From Cristatella mucedo (taxonomy: Eukaryota > Bryozoa > Phylactolaemata > Cristatellidae): 64,000 nucleotides of DNA. Below, piece by piece: positions 11,030 through 26,100 of the stretch. The stretch covers positions 1,506,001-1,570,000 of the forward strand of contig WPIO01000089.1 of NCBI GenBank assembly GCA_009760855.2, given 5' to 3'. Under the pieces are notes generated by a model. It searched no databases. It had not been told where the DNA came from and saw only the letters and a list, made by a program, of their open reading frames with translations. The translations under genes and the position numbers were made by a program. The stretch's first letter is position 1, and each line of letters starts with the position of its first letter.

Positions 11030-12090
11030 AGAGAATAATTCTGCTTTGAGCAGACCACTAAGGTGATCGCGTGATCGCGCCTATCGGTTGCATGAGAGAA
11101 AAATTTCGCTTGGATGCACTCTCTCGCGGGGGGGGGGGGGGGGCTCCGGGAGCCGTTCGTTAATCGCCGTTCGGTTAGGCTAATATCAGAGCTTTACTTC
11201 CAGTGACCTATAACCTATGGGATTGGGTCTAACAAGACGTCGTCGCTTCATATGCATGCACAGTTCTCAAGACTCAATCGCTAGCATCAAGCGAACCACT
11301 GATCGAGTGGTGATCGAGTGATCGCTTCTATCAATTGCATGCGGCCTGATTCTGATGAAGGCGTGGAGCTCAAAGTAGCGATACCGATTTGGGCTTTGCT
11401 ATACACGTCAATGATTGCAGAAAAAAAGCAACAGGGAGTTTGGAGACCTATACATAAAAATGTATCCGATCAAAATAAAAAATAATACTAGCTCTAAAGT
11501 ATAAAAGCAGAGCTGAACTCGCATATCAAATTTCTCGCTGATACGGGAAGTCTTGGCCGATCTATGGACTTAATAAGGTACCAAGCTACACTGAAACGAA
11601 GTTTTTTAAACATCACGACAACACCTCACGCACTTCAACAACAAGCATCTTGATCTACCAAGGTTCGACATGCTGAAGTACAAGTCGCATAGGATGCAGA
11701 GGTTGGCAAATGTGTTATTCGTAGAAACGTTGCTTCCGGTTCCCATCCGGCTTAGACTTGGCTTGCATGACATTTTTTTCTTTAACGCGGAAGTCGCCAG
11801 AAGAATTATCTATCTAATTTCTAATATAAGTGTCCTTTGAAAGAGAGCCTTAACAAATGTTCGACTGTTGAAAAATGTTTACAAGTATTTTCATGGCAAT
11901 ACCTTTTAAGGCAAGTGTTCACCTGAAAGAAAATGATTTAGTGCGATGGAACTGTCTGCTTGTGACTGGATTCAGCAGATGCACATACACCAAGCTCTCT
12001 AACCATGGGTTTTCGTTCCCTCGTTCCTCACTCGAGCACCCTCGAGGCCATCGAACTGAGGATTTAAAAAAAAATCTCCTACCGATTCTT
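11030..12090. other. intergenic; poly-G tract
   Basis: No exon recognised. A G run of about 17 bases sits at 11127-11143; such runs are prone to length change. Confidence 0.5.
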
Positions 12091-12100
12091 ATTTACACAG

Positions 12101-12298
12101 CCGGCCAAGCCATACGTAGCTGAGTCCCGTCTTTCCCCGTGGAGCCACGTTGCTCTTACCGCACAATATCCGTTCGCTAACGATGCGTTCCAACGCGTCA
12201 CCGCAGCCGGACATTTCTACGTAGACGCGACGTTGTCTATCATCCCGTACGCCGCCGTCTCCCTGCTCACACTTTTTCTAGCACTCACGAAGCATTAG
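12101..12298 (+). CDS. candidate terminal coding exon, unidentified
   Basis: An open frame of 65 codons begins right after a good acceptor (CCGATTCTTATTTACACAG) and ends at TAG 12296-12298. The peptide starts PAKPYVAESRLSPW, has ANDAFQRVTAAGHFYVDA in the middle, and closes with a hydrophobic stretch (IIPYAAVSLLTLFLALT) directly before the stop. That could be a last membrane helix or a GPI-attachment tail. Composition looks protein-like rather than random. Upstream exons were not found and the family is unknown, so it may be a chance frame or a pseudogene exon. Confidence 0.3.
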   Translation, partial: PAKPYVAESRLSPWSHVALTAQYPFANDAFQRVTAAGHFYVDATLSIIPYAAVSLLTLFLALTKH

Positions 12299-13116
12299 TC
12301 GTAGCGCTCCCTACGTCAAAGCGTAACGGCGACGTCAGCTTAGATGGAGTGGTCGTGTTGAGTCGATCGTCAATTGGTCTATGGCACCGTGCACTCTGCA
12401 AAAATAATAACGCAGTTTGCTAAAAAATGCTTAGATTATGCGCAATTTCGACCAGCTTTCTTTTCAGTCACCCGAAGGCAAAAAACCAAGCAGCATCAAG
12501 ACGGGATGTCACGAATGCATGGGCCAACGGAGCTGGAGATAAGCCTGCGGCTTCTTCATTTGTACGTCCAGTTTTCAGGTAAACAAGAGATCTGAAATGG
12601 CACGTGCCAGATCAGCCAATATATTGCGACTGTCGAGATTAGTACTGCTTACATACTCATCGTTTGAGTACCCTGAAAATTGTATTTTCTGTGAACCGGT
12701 TACGTAGTAAAGTCATAACTGGGCGGCGTAAGTGCCAAAGCATAATAATAAGAAGAAGAATATGTAGTCTCAGATGAGCACTAGGCTTTAAACCAGCAGC
12801 CGTTTCGCTCCAGACCTGCAGGTGGTTGAGAGGCACTCTGGGTGCCATGCTAGTGTCGCCGTGCGCCGCGGCAAGTTCTGGAAGTAAGTCGGTGTCGCGT
12901 GGAATTCTCCAAGCTTTTGCAAAAGGTACGGGTATCTTAAGGTATGGGCGCACTTCGCTGCAGCTTTGTTCTGCTTACCCGTTCGGAATACCTGCATGCA
13001 TTGATTGGTGAGGCACGTATTAGTTGCATTCTGTGGCCCAACGTTTCAAGTGTCGGCGGAATTTTTCGCATGTCACCGCAGACAGGCAATGCTATGAGCG
13101 AGAACGGGAACCCAGA

Positions 13117-14030
13117 GTGATTAAGAAATTGGAAAGGCTGACGCTCAAAATTGGCTCAGCCAGCATATCTCCTGTTGAGTTTTCTCGAATGTAGGTGTCA
13201 TGTTCCAAAGTGACCTCCCGTTAGACGACCACACCAGCTTCACAATCAAGTCTGCCTATTTTCAGATACATAACATTTCTAAAATTCGGGCTCGTTTAGA
13301 TAAGGATACCACGTCCAAGTTGGTCCATGCAGTTGTGATATCCCGTTTTGACTTCTGTAACTCACTGCTTGCTGGCCTACCGGCATGTGCAATCAGACGC
13401 TTACAGCTGGTGCAAAACTCTGCAGCTAGGCTTGTCTGTCGTGAGCTTTGCAGCTGCCACATCACAGCACTTGCCGCCGACCTGCACTGGCTACCAGTCG
13501 AGCAACGGATCGACTTTAAGGTTTTGTCGCTCACTTTGAGGTCACTTTATTCTTTGGCTCCAGCCTATCTCTCAGATCTACTCTCCCACCAGGCCAAGCA
13601 TCGTACCATTTGCTTTTTGGAATCCAAAAGTCTACCAATACATCATGCAAACCACAAATCCTTTTGAGACCGTGCATTTAGTTCATATGCTGCCAAAACC
13701 TGAAACTCACTCCCGACTTGCGTCACATCCCCTGATTTGACCACATTTAAAAAGAACTTAACACTTATTTAGGACAGCATTTAGTAGATCCCCGTGATTC
13801 GTCCTTTATGTGCTTATGCGTGTTGACACTGTGCTGCTGCCACTAACCACACTTGCATGCTGACCCTGTGCATGTCACCCCTAACCATGTTATTCATGTT
13901 GTTTATCAAGCATGATATTACTCACCGTTCCGTCGCATTTCCCTTTGCAGCAAATGTAAAAGCGCCTAGAAAGAGGCTGAGTTCTCTGAGGGTGCTTTAT
14001 CAAGTGCATTATTATTGTTATTTTTATGAA
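13117..14030 (+). mobile_element. LINE-A copy 2, 5'-truncated
   Basis: It encodes the thumb and C-terminal part of the LINE-A reverse transcriptase (DKDTTSKLVHA, RLQLVQNSAARLVCR, DLHWLPVEQRIDFKVLSLT), then the family 3' UTR. The hairpin is AAAGCGCC..GGTGCTTT, with a wobble change, and the tail is ATT-rich. Stops (for example before 13200 and at about 13665) and a missing segment show that it is dead. Similarity begins at about 13117 (KKLERLTLKIG). Confidence 0.9.
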
Positions 14031-14164
14031 CGCCGTTCGCGGCTTACTTCCAGTCGGACATGGAGACCGCTGTACTTTTCCGTTTTGCAAGGGATCCAAT
14101 CGCAATTCAATTACCAAAAAACAAGCATCCAACGAGCAGCTTCGTGGAATCAAATCTCAGGTGA

Positions 14165-14342
14165 ACAAAAATAGGCAGTTCAACGCCCAGGGGATAAACC
14201 CCGGGGATAGGCCCAGGGGATAAGCCCGGGCGCATTCGCACTTCACTACCCACGTCGTGGGTTAGAGTTATCCAGATGAAAGTTCTTTATTGGCCGCTTT
14301 AAGTTGGGACGGTAGCCTTGTTGAATGTGTAGCTGACGCTAT
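14165..14342 (+). mobile_element. SINE-1 copy, diverged
   Basis: The body matches SINE-1 (CACTTCACTACCCACGTCGT, GGGTTAGAGTTATCC, TTCTTTATTGGCCGC, TAGCTGACGCT). The head carries three tandem 13-14 bp units of the type GGGGATAAGCCC (14188-14228), a local expansion not seen in the other copies. Confidence 0.6.
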
Positions 14343-14439
14343 CTATATATACGAGGCTGACATTTACTTGAGAGTAAGCGTGCGTTATCGCGGCCCCGTG
14401 AGATACCGCGAAAGAGGCTGTAATCTGCGAGGAACCAGG

Positions 14440-14700
14440 TAACTATTCTTACGCAACGACAACTACTCTATTGCTGCCGACTATGGCAACCCTTTCCAGC
14501 GGTCCTGAGCGGCTACTGCCATGCTACTCACTACCTCAGCTGCTCTCCTGACTCAGCCATGCTTCCCACTTTCTCTTTTCTTGCGTGAGATGGAGACCGT
14601 TGGCTACAGAATGCGTGCCGAAAGCCGTTAAGGCTTTGTGTGCTCTACACAAAACTCTCCTGCGTAACACCCACTCTTTGTTGCTTTGTTGAATTATAGT
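14440..14700 (+). mobile_element. LINE-B copy 2, 3' end only
   Basis: It starts at the ATTCTTACGCAACGACAAC segment and runs to CTCTCCTGCGTAACACCCAC, matching 2153-2390 and 21551-21790 closely. It is severely 5'-truncated and lacks the CATGA tail. Confidence 0.85.
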
Positions 14701-16370
14701 CGAGAATAGTTGCAGAGTTCTGTAAGCACCGATATAGCATTGTTATGCGCCTCATAATTATCGCTATGGCTTCGCAGGTTGCTACAAATATGATCTTGAC
14801 CTCTTCGAGTAAGAAGCTGTCGATTAACTGTCCGTGGGCCTGAACTGGATGAGGGTGAAACCAACGAGCTCACACTCGGACGATGGACTGACGACGGAGG
14901 AGATAAAGGAGCAGCGGACACAGCGGCACATGGAGATTTCGTATGCAATAGGTGACGCGAAGGAGTTATCTCTACAAGTGAGATCAAGAAAATGTTCGGA
15001 ATGTCGGAAAAACTTGTCTGACTTTATTAAAATGACGTATAATATATGACAGCTGCCTAACTCATTTCAGAAGCATTCTAAAACGGAGGCTGAAACGGAC
15101 TTCATTGGACAGGTTTTTACCGAAAACCTCTGCAGATGAAAGTGAAGCATGCTGCTTTGACACCCATTCGTGCAAATCCAACGAAAGATCCGCTTTCTCA
15201 TCGAGAACCTACTAGTGCTGGTCTCGATTTTCTGGAGAGATTTTCCTCATATTTCCATCCACAAGCTTACTCCATGTAGACCCCGAACACAGGTCTTTGT
15301 TTCACCCAGGCGGTAGCTACACGGACTTGTCTCAATTCAATCAATATATGCATCTTACCATGCTACTTCTCTCAAATCAGATTTACATTGCTAATATGCT
15401 CCAGTGTACTCATTCATTAATCAGATCCTGCACTGTAGAATTAGCAGCATTCACTGTTCCGACGGTTTGAGAGCAAACTCGTACTTCAGACCCAGCTGCT
15501 GACTCAGCCCGCGAGGGAGTGTCTCTCTCGATCTCTGTTCGAAAGACCGCCTCAGTTTGCTTCCGAGTCGGTCAGGTGAGGTGACTAATCATCATGCCCT
15601 ACAGTCATGCAGGTTTTTGCCTTTGATCCGTCACCCAAATATTCTCTGCACATGTAGTTCGGCTGCAGGTAGATACCTCTTAACTCTCTAGCCAATACTT
15701 GGAGCAATGTAGGCACCTATTATACCATCGAAGTTATGCTCTACAATGATTTCTATTGCCGGAGCTGAAGAGCATCAAGCCCCTGGGGGGGGAGGGGGAA
15801 GCCAGACAGGCCAGGCCCTCAGGCTTTGGACACAGATTCGATGTACACTATGCACACATCTTAGTTTAAATGTACACTATGCAAACATCATTTAGTTTAA
15901 ATGCACACTATACATACATCATTTAGTTTCAATGTACGCTGTGCATACACCTCAGCAGTGAAGACACAAGCTAGGGGATCAAAGAAAAAGCAAGACACGT
16001 GGCCACGTCAGGCTAGTACAGCAAGTCCCAACAGAACATTGCACCCCATGTTGCATGAGGCAAGGAATACTTGTCATTCAAAATTTGGGCACCACATCAC
16101 CACTGGTAACCCGGGACGTGTGACATCGCTCGTTGGCAGGGTCCGAATATGCATTTCTTGCTGCACACAGTTGCCGACTCAAAAAATTTCGATTAAGCAC
16201 ATCTTACGAACTGACAAGCCTTTATTGGTTGCAAAAGCGTCAGCTACAGTCACCCTATCAACTCAAATGCAAGAACCAAGTACCAGGTATGAGATGATAC
16301 ATAAAATTTGTTGGGGTCCAAAACGGAGTACCTGGTTGAGACAGTTAAGAATATACGATGAAAAGACTCT
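14701..16370. other. intergenic downstream of the DnaJA gene
   Basis: No defensible exon. A short open frame at 14840-14955 (GPELDEGETNELTLGRW, followed by a GT) was considered, but it lacks an acceptor. A tandem repeat is listed separately. Confidence 0.4.
15841..15950. repeat. tandem repeat, about 31-bp unit, 3.5 copies
   Basis: The unit is AATGTACACTATGCAAACAT followed by CATTTAGTTTA. Copies differ at a few bases. Confidence 0.9.
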
Positions 16371-16372
16371 CC

Positions 16373-16378
16373 TTTATT
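16373..16378 (-). terminator. putative polyadenylation signal AATAAA of the DnaJA gene
   Basis: On the minus strand AATAAA begins two bases after the TAA stop codon. If used, the 3' UTR would be only about 20-40 bases. A more distal signal may exist, but none was as clear within the next few hundred bases. Confidence 0.45.
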
Positions 16379-16379
16379 G

Positions 16380-20142
<3,763 letters not shown>

Positions 20143-20900
20143 GATTCACAATCTGGGTGCCTGCGAACGCCGAAGCTCAAGCGATCGACAGCGACCACAG
20201 CAGAATCGCTCGCAGCAAGCGACGGCTCGCGAGCGACGCTGCTGCGAGCACTAAATGAAATGAGCAGAGTGCGAGCTCCGGCGGTGGCCTCAGCCTGCCA
20301 CTACCACAAACAGATGACAGCTGACTAACATAGGTACGACGATAAGAACGGTGAGGTTACGACGCGAACCCGGTTCACTGGAGACTACGCGGACATACGG
20401 GCGGCCACACGTGAAAAAGTCTCCTTCGTTGTGGACCGCATAGACGAGCCAACAATGAGTGAGGCGCCATGACGCTTAAACCCTATAACTGTGAATTAGC
20501 TGTAACGGCGGACACACTACGATTGCGGACTTCGGTCTTTACCAATATTGCTACACCAGCTGGCAGCTACACAGCGGAATGCGTAGGAACTGAAAACTGA
20601 CGCTAATGAGACCTCCCTCGGTGTGCGCCAAACGGGTAGCGTCGAATTGTCTAACTGTAGGTATATTGCGACAGAATACGACCACAAAGGCTCACCTTGT
20701 ATACAGTAGAGCTCCGGTCGCAACCGCACCTACAGTCAACACCGTGTCAAATGATTCGGACGACAGATAGAAACGACGAGAAAGTTCTAGCGACGCAGGG
20801 CCGAATCGACTTCCGGTAAGAAGGAGCTGCTTCCGGTAGTTGGACCGCGACCGCTGGTTCCGTTAAGGGGCTTAACTCCCGAATCCTGAAAGAGGGCACA
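20143..20900 (-). promoter_or_regulatory. 5' flank of the DnaJA gene
   Basis: Upstream of the ATG is a moderately CpG-rich flank. Two CTTCCGGTA words (about 20811-20818 and 20831-20838, plus strand) match the ETS-family core. No TATA box at a convincing distance was identified. Transcription start and 5' UTR exons cannot be set from sequence alone. Confidence 0.3.
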
Positions 20901-21490
20901 AACTGGACGTCAACACAGAATTATCATTATTATTATTCTTTAATCATATCTAAGAGTAAATTATTCAGGTTGACTGACGAAATTTTGGCGCAGTAAGTGA
21001 GACGACTGCGTCTCGATATCGTCGCAAGCAGGTTTGCAGCTTCCACAGTCGGACAAAACTAGGGCGCAAACAAAGCGCCCGTAACGGTGCTAGTCTCAGT
21101 TGACGCACAAAGAAAATCTATGGCGCCTCGTACTTTGTGTTGCGGCAAGGGACGTCTAGGTGTAGCATTAATTGTTATGACTGCGCAACTCGCACTAGTT
21201 CGGAAAGCGGTACCGGGCGTGCAACGTGCAAAGACCGGAAGTTGCAATATGCCAATGATAGAACACCGCACTCAATTCACTGCTCGCAGCGCTAGCAACA
21301 AAGCCACATTAGAAAAAGCCCAACAATAGCCTGTATTCTGAGGGTAATACACACGGGTGACTTCCAGCTGACTCGCTAACAGGCTCACAGCAGCTCACAC
21401 TCAGCGCTTAACTCAACGTCCGACAGACCGCTACTCCACCACGAGGAGCTGCGATCTGGCACAAGCCTTATATAGTAGCCAGGTCATAAG
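20901..21490. other. intergenic, nothing recognised
   Basis: An open frame at 21087-21329 (VSVDAQRKSMAPRTLCC and so on) has no recognisable domain and no splice support. It is left unannotated. Confidence 0.4.
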
Positions 21491-21491
21491 T

Positions 21492-21840
21492 CACTACGTT
21501 GGCGATAGAAGCTATAGCTCTGCAGGTCCTAGACTGTGGAACTTGCTTCCACAATTCTTACGCAACGACAACTACTCTCCTACTGCCGGCTATGGCACAT
21601 CCTTTTCAGCGGTCCTGAGCTGCTACTTCTATGCTACTCACTACCTCAACTGCCCTCCTGACTCTGCTATGCTGCCCACTTTTTATTTGTTGCGTGAGAC
21701 GAAGTCTGTTGGCTACCGAATGTGTACCGAAAGCCGCTTAGGCTGTGATTGAGCCACACAAAACTCTCCTGCGTAACAACCACATGGTCTTTATGACTTT
21801 GCGGAGTTACAGACGGAGATGCATTACTGTTATTACTATC
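21492..21840 (+). mobile_element. LINE-B copy 3, 3' end
   Basis: It starts in the last codons of the reverse transcriptase (GGCGATAGAAGCTATAGCTC, then the RLWN..LPQFLR region) and runs through the family 3' UTR to GGAGTTACAGACGGAGATGC and an ATT-rich tail. About 90% alike to copy 1 by eye. Confidence 0.9.
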
Positions 21841-21926
21841 GTAAATAATTGTAGCACAGCCCCGGCCTGACTCAGCTTTAGAGCTGCATAAGAACTGCTC
21901 AGCTATTGAAGCACCTCTGTCCTAGA

Positions 21927-22230
21927 GCCTCGAGCGAGAGAACGCAGCCGTCGTAGTAGTAGGGCCATGACGTGATTGATATTGGCTGGCCTGTCAACCC
22001 TGTAGTCTCGGCTAGCAATTTAAGAATAGGGCAAGGCTTGCCCAAGGTCTCTGTCCCCGCCAGCCGTCCTAGAGATGCTGGACGGTTTTCGTGAGAACAA
22101 AAGAAGTGGGCGAAGACCATCTGCGCACTCGAGCTGTGAGCAAGGGGACGCAGAGGTCGCTGAGGTGATTGATATTGGTTGGGTTGTCAAACCCATGGTC
22201 CTGGTAAGTTATATAATGATAAGGCGACGC
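21927..22230. repeat. imperfect direct repeat, two units about 195 bp apart
   Basis: GTGATTGATATTGGCTGG at about 21970 and GTGATTGATATTGGTTGG at about 22164 lie in longer similar stretches (gagcgagag..cgcag; GGGCAAGGC / GATAAGGCG). No coding reading was found. Confidence 0.5.
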
Positions 22231-22494
22231 TCGCTAAGGGCTCCTTTATCTTCAGCTCCGTCTCGACGCCGTTGCCGGTAGTTGCCGGACTCGTTTCTCT
22301 GAAAGCGAGGGAGGAGCGCGGGCTGTTCGCCGGCGATTGAGAAACAGGACGAGACAGCCCGGGAGGATTCGGTGAACGCCATCTAATGCGGTCGTATAGT
22401 GCTCGAGCTCGCATTTTTGTGTTTCTTCTGTGTTTTGTGTGTATGTGCGTGCACGTGGTCTCGCCAAGAGTGCTTGGTGTAGTGTGGGAGATAT

Positions 22495-25400
22495 ATAATA
22501 ATAATAATATTGCACTTGATAAAGCGCCCTCAAAGAACTTAATCTCTTTCTAGGCGCTTTACATTTGCTGCAAAGTGATACGCAATAGAATAGTAAGTAA
22601 AATCATGCTTGAAAAACAAACAAAATGAATAACATGGTTAGGGGTTACATGCACTGGGTCAGCATGCAAATGTGGTTAGTGGCAGCATGAACAGTGTCAG
22701 CACGCATAAGCACATCGAGGACGAATCACATGGACCTACTAAATGCTGTCCTAAATAGGTATGTTTTTAAGTTTCTTTTAAATGTGGTCAGGTCAGGGGA
22801 TGTTCTGATGCAGGTCGGGAGGGAGTTCCAGGCTGTGGGAGCATACGAGCTAAATGCACGGTCTCCAAAGGATTTAAGGTTTGTAATAGGTATTTCTAGA
22901 CTGTTGGATTCCGAAAAGCGAGTGGTACGATGCTTTGCCTGATGGGGTAGTATATCTGAAAGATAGGCTGGAGCCATAGAATGAAGAGACCTAAAAGTGA
23001 GCGACAAAACCTTGAAGTCAATCCGTTGCTTGACTGGTAACCAGTGCAGGTCGGAGAGAAGTGGAGTAATGTGGCAACTGCGACGCTCACGACAGACAAG
23101 CCTAGCTGCAAAGTTTTGCACCAGCTGCAATCGCCTGATCGCACATGCTGGTAGGCCAGTAAGCAGTGAGTTGCAGAAGTCGAGACGAGATGTCACGAAT
23201 GCATGGACCAATTTGGACGTGGTATCCTTATCTAAACAAGCCCTAATTTTAGCAATGTTATGAAGCTGAAAATAGGCTGATTTGACTGTGGAGCTGATGT
23301 GGTCGTCTAACGAGAGGTCGCTTTGGAATACGGCACCTAGATTTCGAGCTGATGCAACTGGAGATATGCTGGCAGAGCCAATTTTGAAAGTCAGCCTTTC
23401 CAATTTCTGAATAACACTAGGTTTGCCCATAACTAGTAAGTTAGTTTTATCATCGTTTAGTTTTAGAAAATTTGCTGCCATCCATGATCGGATGTTATCA
23501 ATGCATGCAGCAAGTGAGTTGAGAGAATTTGAGGTGCTCGAAGGCTGGGAGGGATCAAAGCAAAGGTACAACTGAGTGTCATCCGCATAGAAGTGAAAGC
23601 CTAGATTGTGCTTGGCAATCACATCAGCAAGAGGGAGAGCATAAACCGTGAAAAGAACCGGACCTAGCACGGAGCGCTGAGGTACTCCATATTTCAGAGG
23701 TACTTCAGATTATCTTTGTCCATTCACGTCAATACTCTGGAGTCTCCCACTGAGATAGGACCTGAACCACTGCAGAGCAGTGCCAGTGATGCCCAGGCGA
23801 GATGAGAGGCGCTCTATAAGTACTTTGTGATCGATGGTATCAAAAGCTGCCGAAAGATCGAGCAAAACAAGAAGAGACACTCTACCCATGCCTGCATTCC
23901 TAAGTAGGTCGTTGTATACCCGAAGCAATGCTGACTCTGTGGGGTGATTAGCTCTAAAGCCAGACTGGAACTTACTAGCAAGGTGTGAGGTTTCGATATA
24001 CGAGTTCAGCTGGTCTGCCACGACCCGTTCCAGTGTCTTTGATAGGAATGGTAGAAGGGAGACTGGGCGGTAGTTGCTTAAGTTCTCTTGGTCTAGTGTA
24101 GCTTTCTTGAGAAGTGGCCTGACTACAGCTTTTTTTGAAAGGTGCTGGGACCTGACCTGAGGCTAATGACATATTAATGATGTTGGTTATGCATGGCAGC
24201 AGCAGATCAATGCAACGTAGGAGCAGGACAGTGGGAATAGGGTCCAGTGGACTTGTTGTCTTCTTTGATTGAGATACGAGCTTTAGGACTACATCACTAG
24301 TGACCTGTTTAAATGCAGACATTGAGGCGCAGCCAGGAACCGAGGAACAGCATTCTAGTGGGAAGGTTGTCATCGCAGGGATGGATTCCCTGATTTTGTC
24401 TACCTTCTGCACAAAGAATCGAGAGAAGCGATCGGCTAGATCATCACAAGGATCATCAGGTAAGGAGCTAACCTGGGAACGGTTGAGGAGATGGTTTATT
24501 GTCGACATCAGCATTTTTGGATTGTGCATCTGTGATTCAACAATGTTTCTATAGAAGCTAGACTTAGCCTTTGCTAGGATCGATTGGTACGACCTACAGT
24601 AGTCTTCATATGCCTGTCGATGGACAGTTAGTCCGGATCTTTTGTATGCCTTTTCAAGCTTTCGTTTAGTAGACTTGGCTAGTTTAATGTCTGTGGTAAA
24701 CCATAGGCCGTCTGGGCGGGGGGGGGGCGCACAGTGCGCTTTGTCAAAGGTGCAAACTCGTCGAGCGTGTCAGCTAGTGTCGTGTTGTAGCAATCTACCA
24801 GTGATGACAGATCGGAGGGAGGACTGAGCAGCAAAGGTGAAGCAGATATGCTCGCACGGACAGCATCGATGTCAAGGGTCTTGAGGTTTCGCGATTCACA
24901 GGTTATTTTAGAGGAGAATGTGGGCACACACTGTAGATTGAATGAGATCTGCATGTGGTCAGATAAGCAGGATTTGGTGATAACTGGTGATGACAAAGTG
25001 CAGTTATATGAGAAAATTTGGTCGAGTGTGTGACCCTTGATGTGGGTAGGGCCATGCACATGAGTCACAAGAGATAAAGAGTCTGTCAATGTACGAAATT
25101 CGGTGCTGAAAGCGTCAGATAAGTTATCAAAGTGAACGTTGAAATCACCCATAACGAGGAAGGATCGATTTCTTGCACACAGAATCGAAATGAGATCGGA
25201 GAAATCTGAGGTAAAGGAGGATTTGGTACCTGGTGGGCGATAGACTACTGCCACTATCGGTAGCTTGTTTTCGGGTGAGACCAGGACAATTGATTCAAAA
25301 GACTGCTTCGAGGGTACCGCAAATGGCTTGAAGTTGAATTTCGAGCGCACGATCATAGCAACTCCACCTCCAGTTTTGATTGATCTAGGGGTGTGAAAGA

Positions 25401-26100
25401 ACGTGAAACCAGATGGAGTAGCGTCTTTAATTGTCGGGCAGTTTAACGATTTCAGCCAAGTTTCAGTTAGGGCGAGCAGGTCGATACCATTTTCAGAAAT
25501 AAGGTCGTTTATTACTAGAGGTTTATTGCACATTGAGCGAGGATTCCAAAGGCAAGCGTTAAGTCTGGCCGATTGGGTTACAACAGGCCTGATGACCACT
25601 AAGTTTGAGAGATTTACAGTGACGCATGCGGGGGGAGCGTGCTAAGCGGTTCGAGACAATGCTAGGAATACCAAACGAGCAGCGTCTAAGCTGGCGGTTC
25701 CGGCCACCGCGGCGGCTACGGGGTGCTTTCCTTTTGTTAATGCATAGTTCATGAATCTTAGCAACAACATTAATATCTAGGAATGCATTTGATATACGAT
25801 GACGAAGCGATAGCAGCTGCTGACGACCATAACTAACAAGTAGGTTACTAGCCGCCGGCGTAGCTAATGCAGCCGCCGGCGTGGGAGACCCAGCAGCCCG
25901 AAGCGATAAGCGTTTAGATGTCCATAGGCACGTAATTTCTTACGCGCTACGGTCTAAAAACAATCAGAATAACTTTAAACAGGTCTTAGCTGTATCGTTT
26001 CAGTATACGATGTTCGCAAGAACTTCGGTTTTCGGAAGAATTCTGCAACGAACAAGAACGCACGTTAGAGCGCTCTATGTCAGGAGATATTTCTGCCGTT
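22495..26100 (-). mobile_element. LINE-A copy 3, longest copy (endonuclease and reverse transcriptase)
   Basis: On the minus strand, a basic stretch (RKAPRSRRGGRNRQLRRC) at about 25740-25680 leads, after a frameshift at a C run (about 25631-25636), into an APE-type endonuclease at 25599-24679. Its motifs are NPRSMCN, LTETW, GGGVAM, YRPPG, MGDFN, LDQIF and LSDHM. A second frameshift lies in a C/G run at 24719-24727 and a third at a T/A run near 24131. The reverse transcriptase then runs 24529-22726: [60 protein letters not shown]. An in-frame TAA (23710-23712) splits it before PLKYGVPQ. The 3' UTR has the hairpin and an ATT tail at 22495. This is an L2/CR1/Crack-type non-LTR element. The 5' limit is approximate. 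Confidence 0.92.

Noticed and set aside
14834-14960. Acidic open stretch GPELDEGETNELTLGRW followed by GTGACG
   Set aside because: A donor-like site exists but no acceptor precedes it in frame, and no family is recognised.
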